Under the pieces are notes generated by a model that saw only the letters and a list, made by a program, of their open reading frames with translations, did not search any database and had not been told where the DNA came from. The position numbers and the translations under genes are program-made. Shown in pieces: positions 22,679-34,627 of a stretch of DNA of 64,000 nucleotides. How positions within the stretch are numbered: the stretch's first letter is position 1; each line of letters starts with the position of its first letter. The DNA comes from Bolinopsis microptera (taxonomy: Eukaryota > Ctenophora > Tentaculata > Lobata > Bolinopsidae), in NCBI RefSeq assembly GCF_026151205.1, contig NC_087077.1:3286001-3350000 (forward strand), in the 5' to 3' direction.

Positions 22679-23780
22679 GCAGTCATCACTTGCTTCAGAT
22701 TCGTAGATTATTTGTAGTAATTTAGGTTACGAACAACAAAAACGAAAGTAATAATTATGGTAAAAAAGGGTAAGAAACAAAATGATTAACAATCCAATTA
22801 CCTTACTTATCACCCTCGTTAACCGTCTCTAACGGAGTCTTACCCTTAAACTACACTTACATAACACTGCACTTTTAGCCCTCGCTGACCGTCCTTATAT
22901 CAGGCCCAAATCCACTATAGTTCATTCTCGCTCTACCTGAGCCCGATTGTTGTTGACACGAACCCACTCGTGTTGGATTAACCTGTGTTAACCCTGGCTA
23001 CAACACAGCCTATTCCTGCTCTCCTGAGTTAACCAATGTTGACTCTCCCTACGCTTAAGCCATACTGCTCATGTCCTCCGCACAGTTCCACTAACTACAG
23101 ACCACGATAATGCTCTCTCCAGGACCCTAACGTAAGCCAGAGTGCTCATGTCCTCCGCACAGTTCCACTAACTACAGACCACGATAATGCTCTCTCTAGG
23201 ACCGTAACATAACAGGTCCTGGCTCCAAAGTGTCCTACATCAATGACCCTCCTCGAATCGGGCAAACTCGATCTCTCCTTTGCCAGGTCCAGCCCCCAGA
23301 TATAAATACTGCCACGTCCGTGGTTTTTCACCCGACCTCTCTAACCAGACTCACGTGCCCCTGCTCACACCTTTGGCAGCTGGTCTTATCTCCCATTAAA
23401 GCTTCATTGTCCCGAGTCCAGGTGTTACGACTATTCATCTTTTTACCAAAGCTTCCTGTCTGATGACCTCTGAATCCATAGTTTGTTAGAGCTCACATCT
23501 ATCTTTGACTCTCTATCTACACAAAGGGTTTACGTCTGAGTTCTCCTAGAACCATTGTCTCTCCTCCAGAGTGACATATTTCTCGTCCGTCCAGGTGAGG
23601 TCCAACCCACAATCTCCATTGTATTCTCTTTCTCTAACTTTCCCTAACCACAGACCAGAACTGGATGTTCCACTTCCACTGCCTTATTACACAATACTGC
23701 CTTATTACACAATACTGCCTTATTACACAATACTATCTAAAATCTATCAAATAATCTAGATCAAATAATCACGGCTTACA
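22674..23780. repeat. LTR-like repeat, complete copy (L1)
   Basis: Begins TGTAAGCAGTC and ends CACGGCTTACA. It contains two tandem copies of a segment of about 75 bp (GTCCTCCGCACAGTTCC...GCTCTCTC) at 23065-23215 and three copies of TGCCTTATTACACAATAC near the 3' side (23688-23733). Other copies are 27827-28117, 28120-29266 (inverted) and 30519-31436. Confidence 0.75.
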
Positions 23781-24135
23781 CAACTTTACAAAATATGATC
23801 TTTTTTAGAACTTTACTATAATATGTAGTATAATAATTTAATAGAACATCTCGTATAGTACTACAGACTATATTCCATATCAGCTTCTATTCGCTCAATA
23901 TTCACAGCTTACACAACTTAACAAAATCTGATCTTTTTTAGAACTTTACTATAATAGTATAATAATTTAATAGAAAATCTCGTACTACAGACTCTATTCC
24001 ATGCTTGCTCCTAATCACTAAATATTCACGGCTTACACAACTTTACAAAATCTGAGCTTTTTTAGAACTTTACTATGATAGTGCATATAATAACTTTATA
24101 GAAAATCTCGTACTACAGACTATCGTTCCAAGACT
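23771..24135. repeat. Three tandem copies of a unit of about 120 bp
   Basis: Each copy starts CACGGCTTACACAACTT or CACAGCTTACACAACTT and continues AAAATCTGATCTTTTTTAG and ACTACAGACT. The array lies directly next to the LTR-like repeat and is copied in inverted orientation at about 30170-30519. Confidence 0.75.
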
Positions 24136-24949
24136 ATCTTCAACTCACTTTTCAAAATTCTTACTCTACCAAACTCATTACTCTGTCCCAGAACCAAATA
24201 AAATTGTTCCTTTTTGAACCCCATGACGGGCCATCTATTCACTGTTTATCTTCATATTATGTTCTATTGTCTATATAAGTATAATGCTTGACTTACTTCA
24301 CTCCGTCTTAATTATGTCTGACTCTGTACAACACTACAACATGGCGAAATCAGTTCTTCTGACGATCCCTCTGCTCCTCCTCCTTCTGTCACTTTTGAGC
24401 AGTACTTTGCGTCGGGTACTTCTCCCCACTCCACTTGTGGCCTCCGACTCCAAGTCTTCCTATCCAAAATGATATGGTGAGCAGCTCCTCTCCGGATGAT
24501 TAGATTCGCTCCCTATCTTCATTTCAAGGTATGTATTGATCAGCTTTTCTCCAACGCCCCTGGGGGATGATAATCCCCCATAGTTATTCAATCCAGTCTA
24601 AGTTTACTTTATAAATTCATTACTCTTCCACATCTATCAAATCTTTTCGTTTTTAGGTTGGAAGAATAGCGTAAAACCTTTTGGATCAACTTCTCCTACT
24701 AGAATGTATTTACAACCTGGTAAGTCTCCAAGTCTCCGAGTCTCCTCCCAACATCGTTCTATTGTTTCTTTTACTGTGTATCTCTCTTGTTCCACTGGTG
24801 TTCCTCTTAACTATCAACCTCTCTGCGTCTTTCTCTTCTTCTCACACCATGTCTCCGTCTTCCGCTCGTTTTCCAACATTTTGGACAGTTCCCTGTATTA
24901 TCGTACTGTCCGTCCCTCCAGCTTTCCATATCTGTGTCTTCTTCTAATG

Positions 24950-25725
24950 TTTCACGTGTCTCCTTCTAATGTTTCACGTGTCTCTTTCCAATGTCTCCAT
25001 GTATCTTCTTCCAATGTCTCCATGTTTCTTCTTCCAAAGTGCTCTCGATTCTCTTTCACAGGTCTCCACGTGTCTCCTTTCATATGTCTCTTCCCAATGC
25101 CATGTGTCTTTGTCCAATGTCTCCATGTGTCTTCTTCCAATGTGCTCACGTGTCTCCTTCACAATTCTCCACGTGTCTCATCCAAATGTTTCCATATGTC
25201 TCTTTCCAATGTCTCCATGTGTTTTCTTCCAATTTGCTCACGTGTCTCCTTCACAGGTCTCCACGTGTCTCCTTCTTTTGGACTCTTCCCTGTTTGCTCT
25301 TTTACGTCTTTTTCTTGTCTCTTTCTGCAGGTCCGCATTATTTCTATTGTTGGAAACTCTCATTCTTCATGCCTGGGTCTTCTATCCGTCTTCCCTTTTC
25401 ATTCACTTCTTCTTTAAGTTTCGTTTCCCTTTTAGTTCCCGTTTTCTTCTTTTTCGACCATCCTCTCCAAGCTATCTATTCTCCGTTTCTCCTTCTCTAT
25501 TTTTTCCGATCCATGCTTCCATGTGACCTCCAATCCATCTGTCATCCAATCTGTCTTCGATCTATACTTCCATGCGATCTCCAATCCATGTGTCCTCCAA
25601 TCTGTCTCCGATCCAATCTGTCTTCGATCCATTTTTCTATGTGACCTCCAGTCCATCTGTCATCCAATCTGTCTCTCCGATCCAATGCCTCCGATCCAAT
25701 GTCTCCTTGTGTCTCCTCCAAAAGT
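24950..25725. repeat. C/T-rich minisatellites
   Basis: 24950-25290 is built of 22-25-bp units such as CACGTGTCTCCTTCTAATGT and TTCCAATGTCTCCATGT. 25500-25725 has longer units (about 60 bp) around GACCTCCAATCCATCTG. Long ORFs read through both strands only because the units lack stops; they are not genes. Confidence 0.75.
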
Positions 25726-25974
25726 TTCTCCTTCTAGATTTACCCTGAAAATAATGGTTAATGCTTTGTCACCACTCGCCATGTTCCAATAGTATTTCCA
25801 ATATTTGCCACTAGTATTGCCACTGCAATGCCAATATCTCCAAATTGATTTACGTGTCTCCTTCCAATATCAGTACTCACCACGGTCCAACAGCACCTTT
25901 ATAATTACCACTAGTATCGCCACCGCAATATCTCCTAGTGCCTCGATGTGTATATTTCTAATACCACTCTCACC

Positions 25975-26575
25975 CGTCACCAATCACCATGTTCCAATAG
26001 TATTTCCACTATTTATCAGCTCTTACCATGCTCCAATAGTAACTCCACTTATTTATCACCTCTCACCATGCTCCAATAGTAATTCCACTATTGTCACCTC
26101 TCGTCATGCTCCAATAGTAATTCCACTATTGTCACCTCTCACCATGCTCCAATAGTAATTCCACCATTCATCACCTCTCACCATGCTCCAATAGTAATTC
26201 CACTATTGTCACCTCTCGTCATGCTCCAATAGTAATTCCACTATTGTCACCTCTCACCATACTCCAATAGTAATTCCACTATTCATCACCTCTCACCATG
26301 CTCCAATAGTAATTACACTATGGTCACCTGTCACCATGCTCCAATAGTAATTCCACTATTTATCCTCTCTCACCATGCTCCAATAGTAATTCCACTATTG
26401 TCACCTCTCACCATACTCCAATAGTAATTCCACTATTCATCACCTCTCACCATGCTCCAATAGTAATTCCCCTATTTATCACCTCTAGTACCACCACCTC
26501 CAATAGTAATTCCACTAGTCACCACTAGTACCACCACCTCCAATAGTAATTTTACTAGTATTGCCACCACCATGT
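25975..26575. repeat. 38-40-bp minisatellite
   Basis: About 14 copies of a unit with core CATGCTCCAATAGTAATTCC followed by ACTATTGTCACCTCTC or ACTATTTATCACCTCTC. Copy-to-copy variation is low in the centre and higher at the right edge (CACCACCTCCAATAGTAAT). Confidence 0.8.
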
Positions 26576-26579
26576 CTCC

Positions 26580-27805
26580 GAGTGGATCCATATGTAAAAC
26601 GAACAAAACAAGCAAACAACCGAACAACCGCTACTTCGTATAATAGAGGAAACTGAATACTTTATAAAACTCGCAAACTATAACTGAACATTTAACGATA
26701 GCCACTCTATATGAAACTTAGATCATGGCTCAGCCCCAGGTGCTCTTTCATAATAAACACACGGCTCAGACGTAACACGATATTATACTTCAACTAATAT
26801 AAATGTTTCAAGTGCACACCAATACAACCATAGCTTTCTATCCTGCACTTCACTCACTCAATACAATACGCACCTGTCCGTTACATTTCTCAGCCCTGTA
26901 TTTCTCGGCTTTTACTCTCATTATTAAACCAGTGTCTCACACAGTAACATCTTGACTTTTATTACAAAACTGCTTTCGTATCATCCTATTCGAATATTCG
27001 ACCTACTAATTCATCACATTCTTCACATAAAAAGCAGTACTATAACTATAACTAGTTTCTTTCATCATATAAAATACCATACCCTGGCACCCCCCAAAAC
27101 ATAAAACGCACTCAAAACGTACCACGTTTTCAAACCAATTCACTAGTGACGTCACATCTCTCCGAATAACCTCCCTCTCCCTTTCCAATGCTAGCATCAC
27201 CCGGGTCTCATTTATATAAATTTCATCTCTCTTCCCATACCTCTGTCACCCACTCCAAACTCCCCCTCTCCAAACTCCCTCTCTCGCTATCTTCCATAAT
27301 ATAAACATTCGTAGCGCTACAAAAAGAAAACAAGTCTGACACACAACAGAACAATTCAGCAGGCAGCCACTCCCACTGAGGCTCTGGTGGCTGAAAGTAT
27401 GTCAAGTCTGCCGTCTTAAATCTTAAAATAAGAAACAGTAAACCATGAACTGCTCACGTACCCCCCTCGATAATAATCATAACACTCTCTCGATAAAATC
27501 TCTCAACGGACTGACATTTATTCCTCAAAATATCTCCTCAGCCCCTCCTAACCTGTGCCCCTCTGGTATCTAACCTCCCTTCCCCTCCATGATGAAAGAA
27601 ACCCAAAAATATCATTTAAACTTCACACTTAACCGTGCCTTCATTTACTGCTCTTGTACTGAACTAATCTGACCACGGTACCTGGCAACACTGTTACAAC
27701 ATAACGTAACTATACTCCTCACACCTGTCAATGCACTCTTGAATAATAAGTAATCTCCTCCTTACCTTAATTAAACTACAAACAATCTATCCTATAATAA
27801 AATAG
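26580..27805. other. Interior of the LTR-like element, no recognisable gene
   Basis: Only two minus-strand ORFs of 60-64 codons occur (27006-27200 and 27223-27405), neither with a recognised domain. On the model above this is the leader region downstream of the primer-binding site. Confidence 0.45.
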
Positions 27806-28119
27806 GATCCTACCGTTCGCGCCATTTGTAAGCAGTCATCACTTGCTTCAGATTCGTAGATTATTTGTAGTAATTTAGGTTACGAACAACAAAAACGAAA
27901 GTAATAATTATGGTAAAAAAGGGTAAGAAACAAAATGATTAACAATCCAATTACCTTACTTATCACCCTCGTTAACCGTCTCTAACGGAGTCTTACCCTT
28001 AAACTACACTTACATAACACTGCACTTTTAGCCCTCGCTGACCGTCCTTATATCAGGCCCAAATCCACTATAGTTCATTCTCGCTCTACCTGAGCCCGAT
28101 TGTTGTTGACACGAACCTA

Positions 28120-29266
28120 GTGATCTAGATTATTTGATAGATTTTAGATAGTATTGTGTAATAAGGCAGTATTGTGTAATAAGGCAGTATTGTGTAATAA
28201 GGCAGTGGAAGTGGAACATGGGCAGTATTGTGTAATAAGGCAGTATTGTGTAATAAGGCAGTGGAAGTGGAACATCCAGTTCTGGTCTGTGGTTAGGGAA
28301 AGTTAGAGAAAGAGAATACAATGGAGATTGTGGGTTGGACCTCACCTGGACGGACGAGAAATATGTCACTCTGGAGGAGAGACAATGGTTCTAGGAGAAC
28401 TCAGACGTAAACCCTTTGTGTAGATAGAGAGTCAAAGATAGATGTGAGCTCTAACAAACTATGGATTCAGAGGTCATCAGACAGGAAGCTTTGGTAAAAA
28501 GATGAATAGTCGTAACACCTGGACTCGGGACAATGAAGCTTTAATGGGAGATAAGACCAGCTGCCAAAGGTGTGAGCAGGGGCACGTGAGTCTGGTTAGA
28601 GAGGTCGGGTGAAAAACCACGGACGTGGCAGTATTTATATCTGGGGGCTGGACCTGGCAAAGGAGAGATCGAGTTTGCCCGATTCGAGGAGGGTCATTGA
28701 TGTAGGACACTTTGGAGCCAGGACCTGTTATGTTACGGTCCTAGAGAGAGCATTATCGTGGTCTGTAGTTAGTGGAACTGTGCGGAGGACATGAGCACTC
28801 TGGCTTACGTTAGGGTCCTGGAGAGAGCATTATCGTGGTCTGTAGTTAGTGGAACTGTGCGGAGGACATGAGCAGTATGGCTTAAGCGTAGGGAGAGTCA
28901 ACATTGGTTAACTCAGGAGAGCAGGAATAGGCTGTGTTGTAGCCAGGGTTAACACAGGTTAATCCAACACGAGTGGGTTCGTGTCAACAACAATCGGGCT
29001 CAGGTAGAGCGAGAATGAACTATAGTGGATTTGGGCCTGATATAAGGACGGTCAGCGAGGGCTAAAAGTGCAGTGTTATGTAAGTGTAGTTTAAGGGTAA
29101 GACTCCGTTAGAGACGGTTAACGAGGGTGATAAGTAAGGTAATTGGATTGTTAATCATTTTGTTTCTTACCCTTTTTTACCATAATTATTACTTTCGTTT
29201 TTGTTGTTCGTAACCTAAATTACTACAAATAATCTACGAATCTGAAGCAAGTGATGACTGCTTACA
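28120..29266 (-). repeat. Inverted copy of the LTR-like repeat (L3)
   Basis: This is the reverse complement of 22674 to about 23765, nearly identical over more than 1 kb, with one extra duplication of GGCAGTATTGTGTAATAA units and GGAAGTGGAACAT near 28200-28275. It abuts the direct partial copy (27827-28117) head to head, forming a palindromic junction at 28117-28120. Confidence 0.8.
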
Positions 29267-29278
29267 AATAATTGCTGG

Positions 29279-30519
29279 AAACATGGAGACATTGGAAGAA
29301 GATACATGGAGACATTGGAAAGAGACACGTGAAACATTAGAAGGAGACACGTGAAACATTAGAAGAAGACACAGATATGGAAAGCTGGAGGGACGGACAG
29401 TACGATAATACAGGGAACTGTCCAAAATGTTGGAAAACGAGCGGAAGACGGAGACATGGTGTGAGAAGAAGAGAAAGACGCAGAGAGGTTGATAGTTAAG
29501 AGGAACACCAGTGGAACAAGAGAGATACACAGTAAAAGAAACAATAGAACGATGTTGGGAGGAGACTCGGAGACTTGGAGACTTACCAGGTTGTAAATAC
29601 ATTCTAGTAGGAGAAGTTGATCCAAAAGGTTTTACGCTATTCTTCCAACCTAAAAACGAAAAGATTTGATAGATGTGGAAGAGTAATGAATTTATAAAGT
29701 AAACTTAGACTGGATTGAATAACTATGGGGGATTATCATCCCCCAGGGGCGTTGGAGAAAAGCTGATCAATACATACCTTGAAATGAAGATAGGGAGCGA
29801 ATCTAATCATCCGGAGAGGAGCTGCTCACCATATCATTTTGGATAGGAAGACTTGGAGTCGGAGGCCACAAGTGGAGTGGGGAGAAGTACCCGACGCAAA
29901 GTACTGCTCAAAAGTGACAGAAGGAGGAGGAGCAGAGGGATCGTCAGAAGAACTGATTTCGCCATGTTGTAGTGTTGTACAGAGTCAGACATAATTAAGA
30001 CGGAGTGAAGTAAGTCAAGCATTATACTTATATAGACAATAGAACATAATATGAAGATAAACAGTGAATAGATGGCCCGTCATGGGGTTCAAAAAGGAAC
30101 AATTTTATTTGGTTCTGGGACAGAGTAATGAGTTTGGTAGAGTAAGAATTTTGAAAAGTGAGTTGAAGATAGTCTTGGAACGATAGTCTGTAGTACGAGA
30201 TTTTCTATAAAGTTATTATATGCACTATCATAGTAAAGTTCTAAAAAAGCTCAGATTTTGTAAAGTTGTGTAAGCCGTGAATATTTAGTGATTAGGAGCA
30301 AGCATGGAATAGAGTCTGTAGTACGAGATTTTCTATTAAATTATTATACTATTATAGTAAAGTTCTAAAAAAGATCAGATTTTGTTAAGTTGTGTAAGCT
30401 GTGAATATTGAGCGAATAGAAGCTGATATGGAATATAGTCTGTAGTACTATACGAGATGTTCTATTAAATTATTATACTACATATTATAGTAAAGTTCTA
30501 AAAAAGATCATATTTTGTA
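29279..30519 (-). repeat. Inverted copy of the segment next to L1
   Basis: This is the reverse complement of about 23790-25027. It follows the inverted L3 directly, so the two blocks are in the opposite order from a simple inverted duplication of 22674-25027. The order matches a circularly permuted copy. Confidence 0.75.
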
Positions 30520-31436
30520 ACACTGCACTTTTAGCCCTCGCTGACCGTCCTTATATCAGGCCCAAATCCACTATAGTTCATTCTCGCTCTACCTGAGCCC
30601 GATTGTTGTTGACACGAACCCACTCGTGTTGGATTAACCTGTGTTAACCCTGGCTACAACACAGCCTATTCCTGCTCTCCTGAGTTAACCAATGTTGACT
30701 CTCCCTACGCTTAAGCCATACTGCTCATGTCCTCCGCACAGTTCCACTAACTACAGACCACGATAATGCTCTCTCCAGGACCCTAACGTAAGCCAGAGTG
30801 CTCATGTCCTCCGCACAGTTCCACTAACTACAGACCACGATAATGCTCTCTCTAGGACCGTAACATAACAGGTCCTGGCTCCAAAGTGTCCTACATCAAT
30901 GACCCTCCTCGAATCGGGCAAACTCGATCTCTCCTTTGCCAGGTCCAGCCCCCAGATATAAATACTGCCACGTCCGTGGTTTTTCACCCGACCTCTCTAA
31001 CCAGACTCACGTGCCCCTGCTCACACCTTTGGCAGCTGGTCTTATCTCCCATTAAAGCTTCATTGTCCCGAGTCCAGGTGTTACGACTATTCATCTTTTT
31101 ACCAAAGCTTCCTGTCTGATGACCTCTGAATCCATAGTTTGTTAGAGCTCACATCTATCTTTGACTCTCTATCTACACAAAGGGTTTACGTCTGAGTTCT
31201 CCTAGAACCATTGTCTCTCCTCCAGAGTGACATATTTCTCGTCCGTCCAGGTGAGGTCCAACCCACAATCTCCATTGTATTCTCTTTCTCTAACTTTCCC
31301 TAACCACAGACCAGAACTGGATGTTCCACTTCCACTGCCTTATTACACAATACTGCCTTATTACACAATACTGCCTTATTACACAATACTATCTAAAATC
31401 TATCAAATAATCTAGATCAAATAATCACGGCTTACA
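30519..31436 (+). repeat. Partial direct copy of the LTR-like repeat (L4)
   Basis: Corresponds to about 22863-23780 of L1 and ends with the same GGCTTACA. It lacks the first 190 bp, and its left junction is fused to the inverted block at 30519. Confidence 0.8.
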
Positions 31437-31612
31437 TTTGTTACATTTATTCCGGACGAACCTCCTGTTACTGGATATTGATGCCAGAACGGGAATTCGT
31501 TATTGAAGTTGAACTGGAGCGCAGAAAAGACAGCAACTTCGCTGCACGGGTGGTCAGCCGTTCTGATGACCCGATAGAGGATCTATGAAGCAACCCCAAG
31601 TAAGTAAGTAGT
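31437..31612 (+). mobile_element. 3' end of a retroposon, truncated
   Basis: A short open frame ends at a stop near 31588 with a charged peptide (ELERRKDSNFAARVVSR). A brief tail, AAGCAACCCCAAGTAAGTAAGTAG, follows in two pieces. A short 3' UTR and a (AAGT)n tail suggest the 3' terminus of an RTE-like retroposon. The 5' part is replaced by L4. Assignment is tentative. Confidence 0.35.
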
Positions 31613-31862
31613 AAAGTCACTCGAATTGAAATTTAATCGATTTTCGTTTCAAAAGTAAAATGTGATACATTTTGCGATTTGTTCAAGGGTTCAGTGTTAA
31701 CAGGAAAAAGTATCTTTGCTACACTAAATACGCCTAGCTTGATAATGCCATACTTGACCCATGACCCTCTACAATCTAAATCCAAAGCAGATCACATGTA
31801 CTATGTATAAATGGTTTCTTAACCAGTAAACTTAAACGGGTTAATCTTTCACAAGATCCTAC

Positions 31863-33337
31863 CTCAGATTCACGTGAGCAGTCCATTGGGTCCATATCAA
31901 TTTCAACAGCAGTCCGAGTTAGTGTGGATATGATGTTCGATACATCTTCTTCCATTTCCGACAGTTTTTTAAAAAGAAGTTTGTTGTTCTCAGACCCTTC
32001 GGTGACCACCTCAAAGATTTGTGAGTTGAGGTTTGCGTTTTCGACGTCCTTATTCTTCATTTCTTGTTGGAGTTTTTCGATTGTTTCCTCCGAAAGGCGG
32101 TTCTTCGTCTTCTCGCACTCCAACTGTATTTTGAAATCCTCTTCTTTTTCAGGGTAGAAACTGGAGAGTTGCACATTTTCTGGTCCTCAACTGGAAACTT
32201 GGCTTGATGCTGAGAATTTCCAATTAAAAGGGATCAGTAGAAACTCTGTCTATAACTCTATAATACCATAGTCCACACATCATGATCAACTCTATGATTA
32301 TCAATTACCTCAATTAATTTAGATTTACAATGCTTTAAAAGTTTAAATGAGACACCAGGATTAGTGGGTCATAAAAAGGACAGGGTTCAAATGTAGATAT
32401 CATATTCATATGGTTTATGAATGAAATTTAAAAATACACTGAGAACGGATAATAAACGCCATTTTAACTTTTTAAACTTACCGTGGCACTAACTTCCTCC
32501 TCGTGTCCTGTCTGATTTTGAAACTGTTCCACCGATTGAAATTTTATGTCAAGTTTCTGATTTCCAACCTTCCTGCTTGTCAAATAGTACTTCTCCTGTA
32601 AGATTGAAAATTTGTAAAGCAACTGGCGCTACGTTCGTACATTGTATGACTATAATCATATTATATAGTTATTAGAAAGCCCGTGGTAACAGGGACGAAG
32701 CTAGTAGTATTCTTTGAAATACAGTTTTAATCGCATCATTAAATATCCATCTCAACCGAAGATACAGCCGATTTAAATATAAAACACTTTAAACACAACG
32801 TAATTACCACAAAACCGATCAAAATGACGTTAAAACAATCTTTGCACGTGCATGTGTGCATTAAAACACCGTTGCTATGGAACCTTTTGGTTGTTACCTA
32901 AATTCCTATTTTTCATCTAATTTGCACGTGGGCGGTCGTAATCGTACATACATACATACAACAAAAACAATTCTTTGAATTATAGTAGAGATATGAAACG
33001 GGTATTATCAGTCAATTATAGCGTACGTATACGGCAAGGCATTTCTAATTAAACTTAATATAGGATAATTGGCCAAAATTGCGCAACGTAATGCAAAACA
33101 CAGTCCTTCATCAAAAACTAGTCATAACACATAATAAATTAAAAATCTAGGCCTTGTGACAAATCGTTCAATTGAAAAAGGTATTTTATTTATGGTTCTT
33201 TAATTAGTGATGCACTTTAGGGTTTTGAGAAAACTAATGACGAAAATATTTGTTTCGATAAGCAAAAATAGGCCGTAAATGCTTTAAATTGTACTTACAA
33301 AGTCACTGAACTGATCCATACTATAGGAATTACCCAT
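31863..33337 (-). CDS. Coiled-coil protein, 5' exons
   Basis: Three minus-strand exons. Exon 1 is 33337-33299 (MGNSYSMDQFSDF, donor GTAAGT). Exon 2 is 32595-32482 (acceptor TTACAG, donor ACG|GTAAGT, 38 codons, phase 0 on both sides). Exon 3 is about 32172-31863, ending GAG|GTAGGA. Exon 3 encodes a clear coiled coil (KTKNRLSEETIEKLQQEM) and then an acidic segment. The exact acceptor of exon 3 is unresolved: the candidates give a phase that does not fit exon 2, so a small exon may be missing or the gene may be damaged. The likely continuation is the exon at 21201-21341. I do not recognise the family; a cytoskeletal or centrosomal role would be a guess. Confidence 0.6.
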
Positions 33338-33432
33338 AACGAATAATAGACTAGACAATGACTGATTTACTTTTACTAATGATCTTCCTGAACTTTTGCC
33401 TCTTCGGCAACTTGTACGAACACCGATGGGAC

Positions 33433-33890
33433 ATTAAGACAACATTAAGACAACATTAAGACAACAATAAGACAACATTAAGACAACATTAAGACAACAA
33501 TAAGACAACGTTAACGCAACAAACACCAATAAGACAACAAACGATAGGACAACATTAAGACAACATTAAGGCAACATTAAGGCAACATTAAAGCAAACAT
33601 TAAGACAACATTAAGACAACATTAAAGCAACAATAAGACAACAATAAGACAACAATAAGACAACAATAAGACAAGATTAAGACAACAAACACCGATAAGA
33701 CAACAAAATAGGATAAAATATTAAGACAACATTAGGACAACATTAAGACAACATTAAGACAACAAACTCAATTAAGACAACATTAAGACAACATTAAGAC
33801 AACAAACTCATTTAAGACAACATTAAAACAACAAATTCTTTAAAACAACATTAAGACAACAAACTCGTTTAAGACTACATTGATGCAACA
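33433..33890. repeat. 11-bp minisatellite ATTAAGACAAC, copy A
   Basis: About 35-40 imperfect 11-bp units (ATTAAGACAAC, with AATAAGACAAC and longer AAACACCAATAAGACAAC variants). The array and its right flank to about 34034 are duplicated at 35672-36190. Confidence 0.9.
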
Positions 33891-34019
33891 AAATGTTTAG
33901 AATATGTAATATACGGCCGGGATTTCATTGCCGCGGTTAAAAAGGGTAGGATTATTAAACACACAGATTTTTATCTGTTAAGATACTTTGGACTGCTAGT
34001 TAAAAGTCGGAAATTTAAA

Positions 34020-34627
34020 CTGATGCTTAATTTATAATGAAACTAGAAACCCGCCGCTAGTCGAAAGCTTTGTTCGAGGAAATTTTAAGCATCAGTTATG
34101 TTTTAATTTCTCTTCATCATATAGCCCCAAAACGATACTTTTTACCGCATCAAAAAATTTCAATCACAACCAAAGTTATAAATATATATAGGTATATAGC
34201 GTCATGAGGGTAAATGTGAGCTAGTTGTGAAATTCTGACGTAGCATACAGCATAACACCGCGCGTTGAAATCCGCTGTAGTCGACACTATAAGGGAGCGA
34301 ATTTAATTAGAAAACAACAATATTTTTGTTGATTGTGTGTGCGCGGCGTAATGTCAGCATTGTGTGTAGCTCTAGCGAATTTTAAAAAATCAGTTATGTT
34401 TTAATTTCTCTTCATCATATAGCTCTGTTATACTGTAGACATAATGGAATTTATCTAACAATGGCGACAGCGTTGTTAGTATTCGGATTCCCAAAACGAT
34501 ACTTTTTCATTTTTACCGCATCAAAAATACCAATCACAACCAAAGTTATGAATATAAGTCATAGCGTGAGCGTAAATGTGAGCTAGTTTTGAAATTATGA
34601 CGTAGCAATAGCATACAGCATAACAAC
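34020..34627. repeat. Diverged repeat pair and inverted repeat
   Basis: Two diverged copies of one segment (about 34095-34260 and 34385-34620) share CAGTTATGTTTTAATTTCTC, AAAACGATACTTTTT and TCACAACCAAAGTTAT. The end of the second forms an inverted repeat with the next block: AGTTTTGAAATTATGACGTA (about 34584-34603) against TACGTCATAATTTCAAAACT (about 34650-34669). This is MITE-like. Confidence 0.6.

Larger units (their letters stand above)
22674..28117 (-). mobile_element. Non-autonomous LTR-like element (large, no gag-pol)
   Basis: A 1107-bp repeat at 22674-23780 has LTR-like ends, TGTAAGC...GCTTACA. A same-orientation copy of its first 291 bp lies at 27827-28117. Just inside that copy, reading the minus strand, comes TGGCGCGAACGGTAGGATC (27806-27824) after two spacer bases. 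It starts with TGG and sits where a tRNA primer-binding site would. The element is therefore read on the minus strand, with the 3' LTR at 22674-23780 and a truncated 5' LTR. The roughly 4-kb interior has no gag or pol, only minisatellites, resembling LARD-type derivatives. No target duplication can be read because one end is rearranged. Confidence 0.5.

Noticed and set aside
23146-23463. 61- and 77-codon ORFs repeated three times in the window
   Set aside because: They lie inside the LTR-like repeat and recur only because the repeat does; the two ORFs overlap on opposite strands.
24284-24472. Signal-peptide-like ORF with a run of Leu residues
   Set aside because: It lies within the duplicated non-coding block (second copy at 29834-30022), has no extended frame, and low-complexity codons explain the Leu run.
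24681-25792. Long overlapping plus- and minus-strand ORFs rich in Ser, Cys, Val and Leu
   Set aside because: They are open only because the underlying C/T minisatellite units lack stops in all frames. Composition follows the repeat and no domain is visible.
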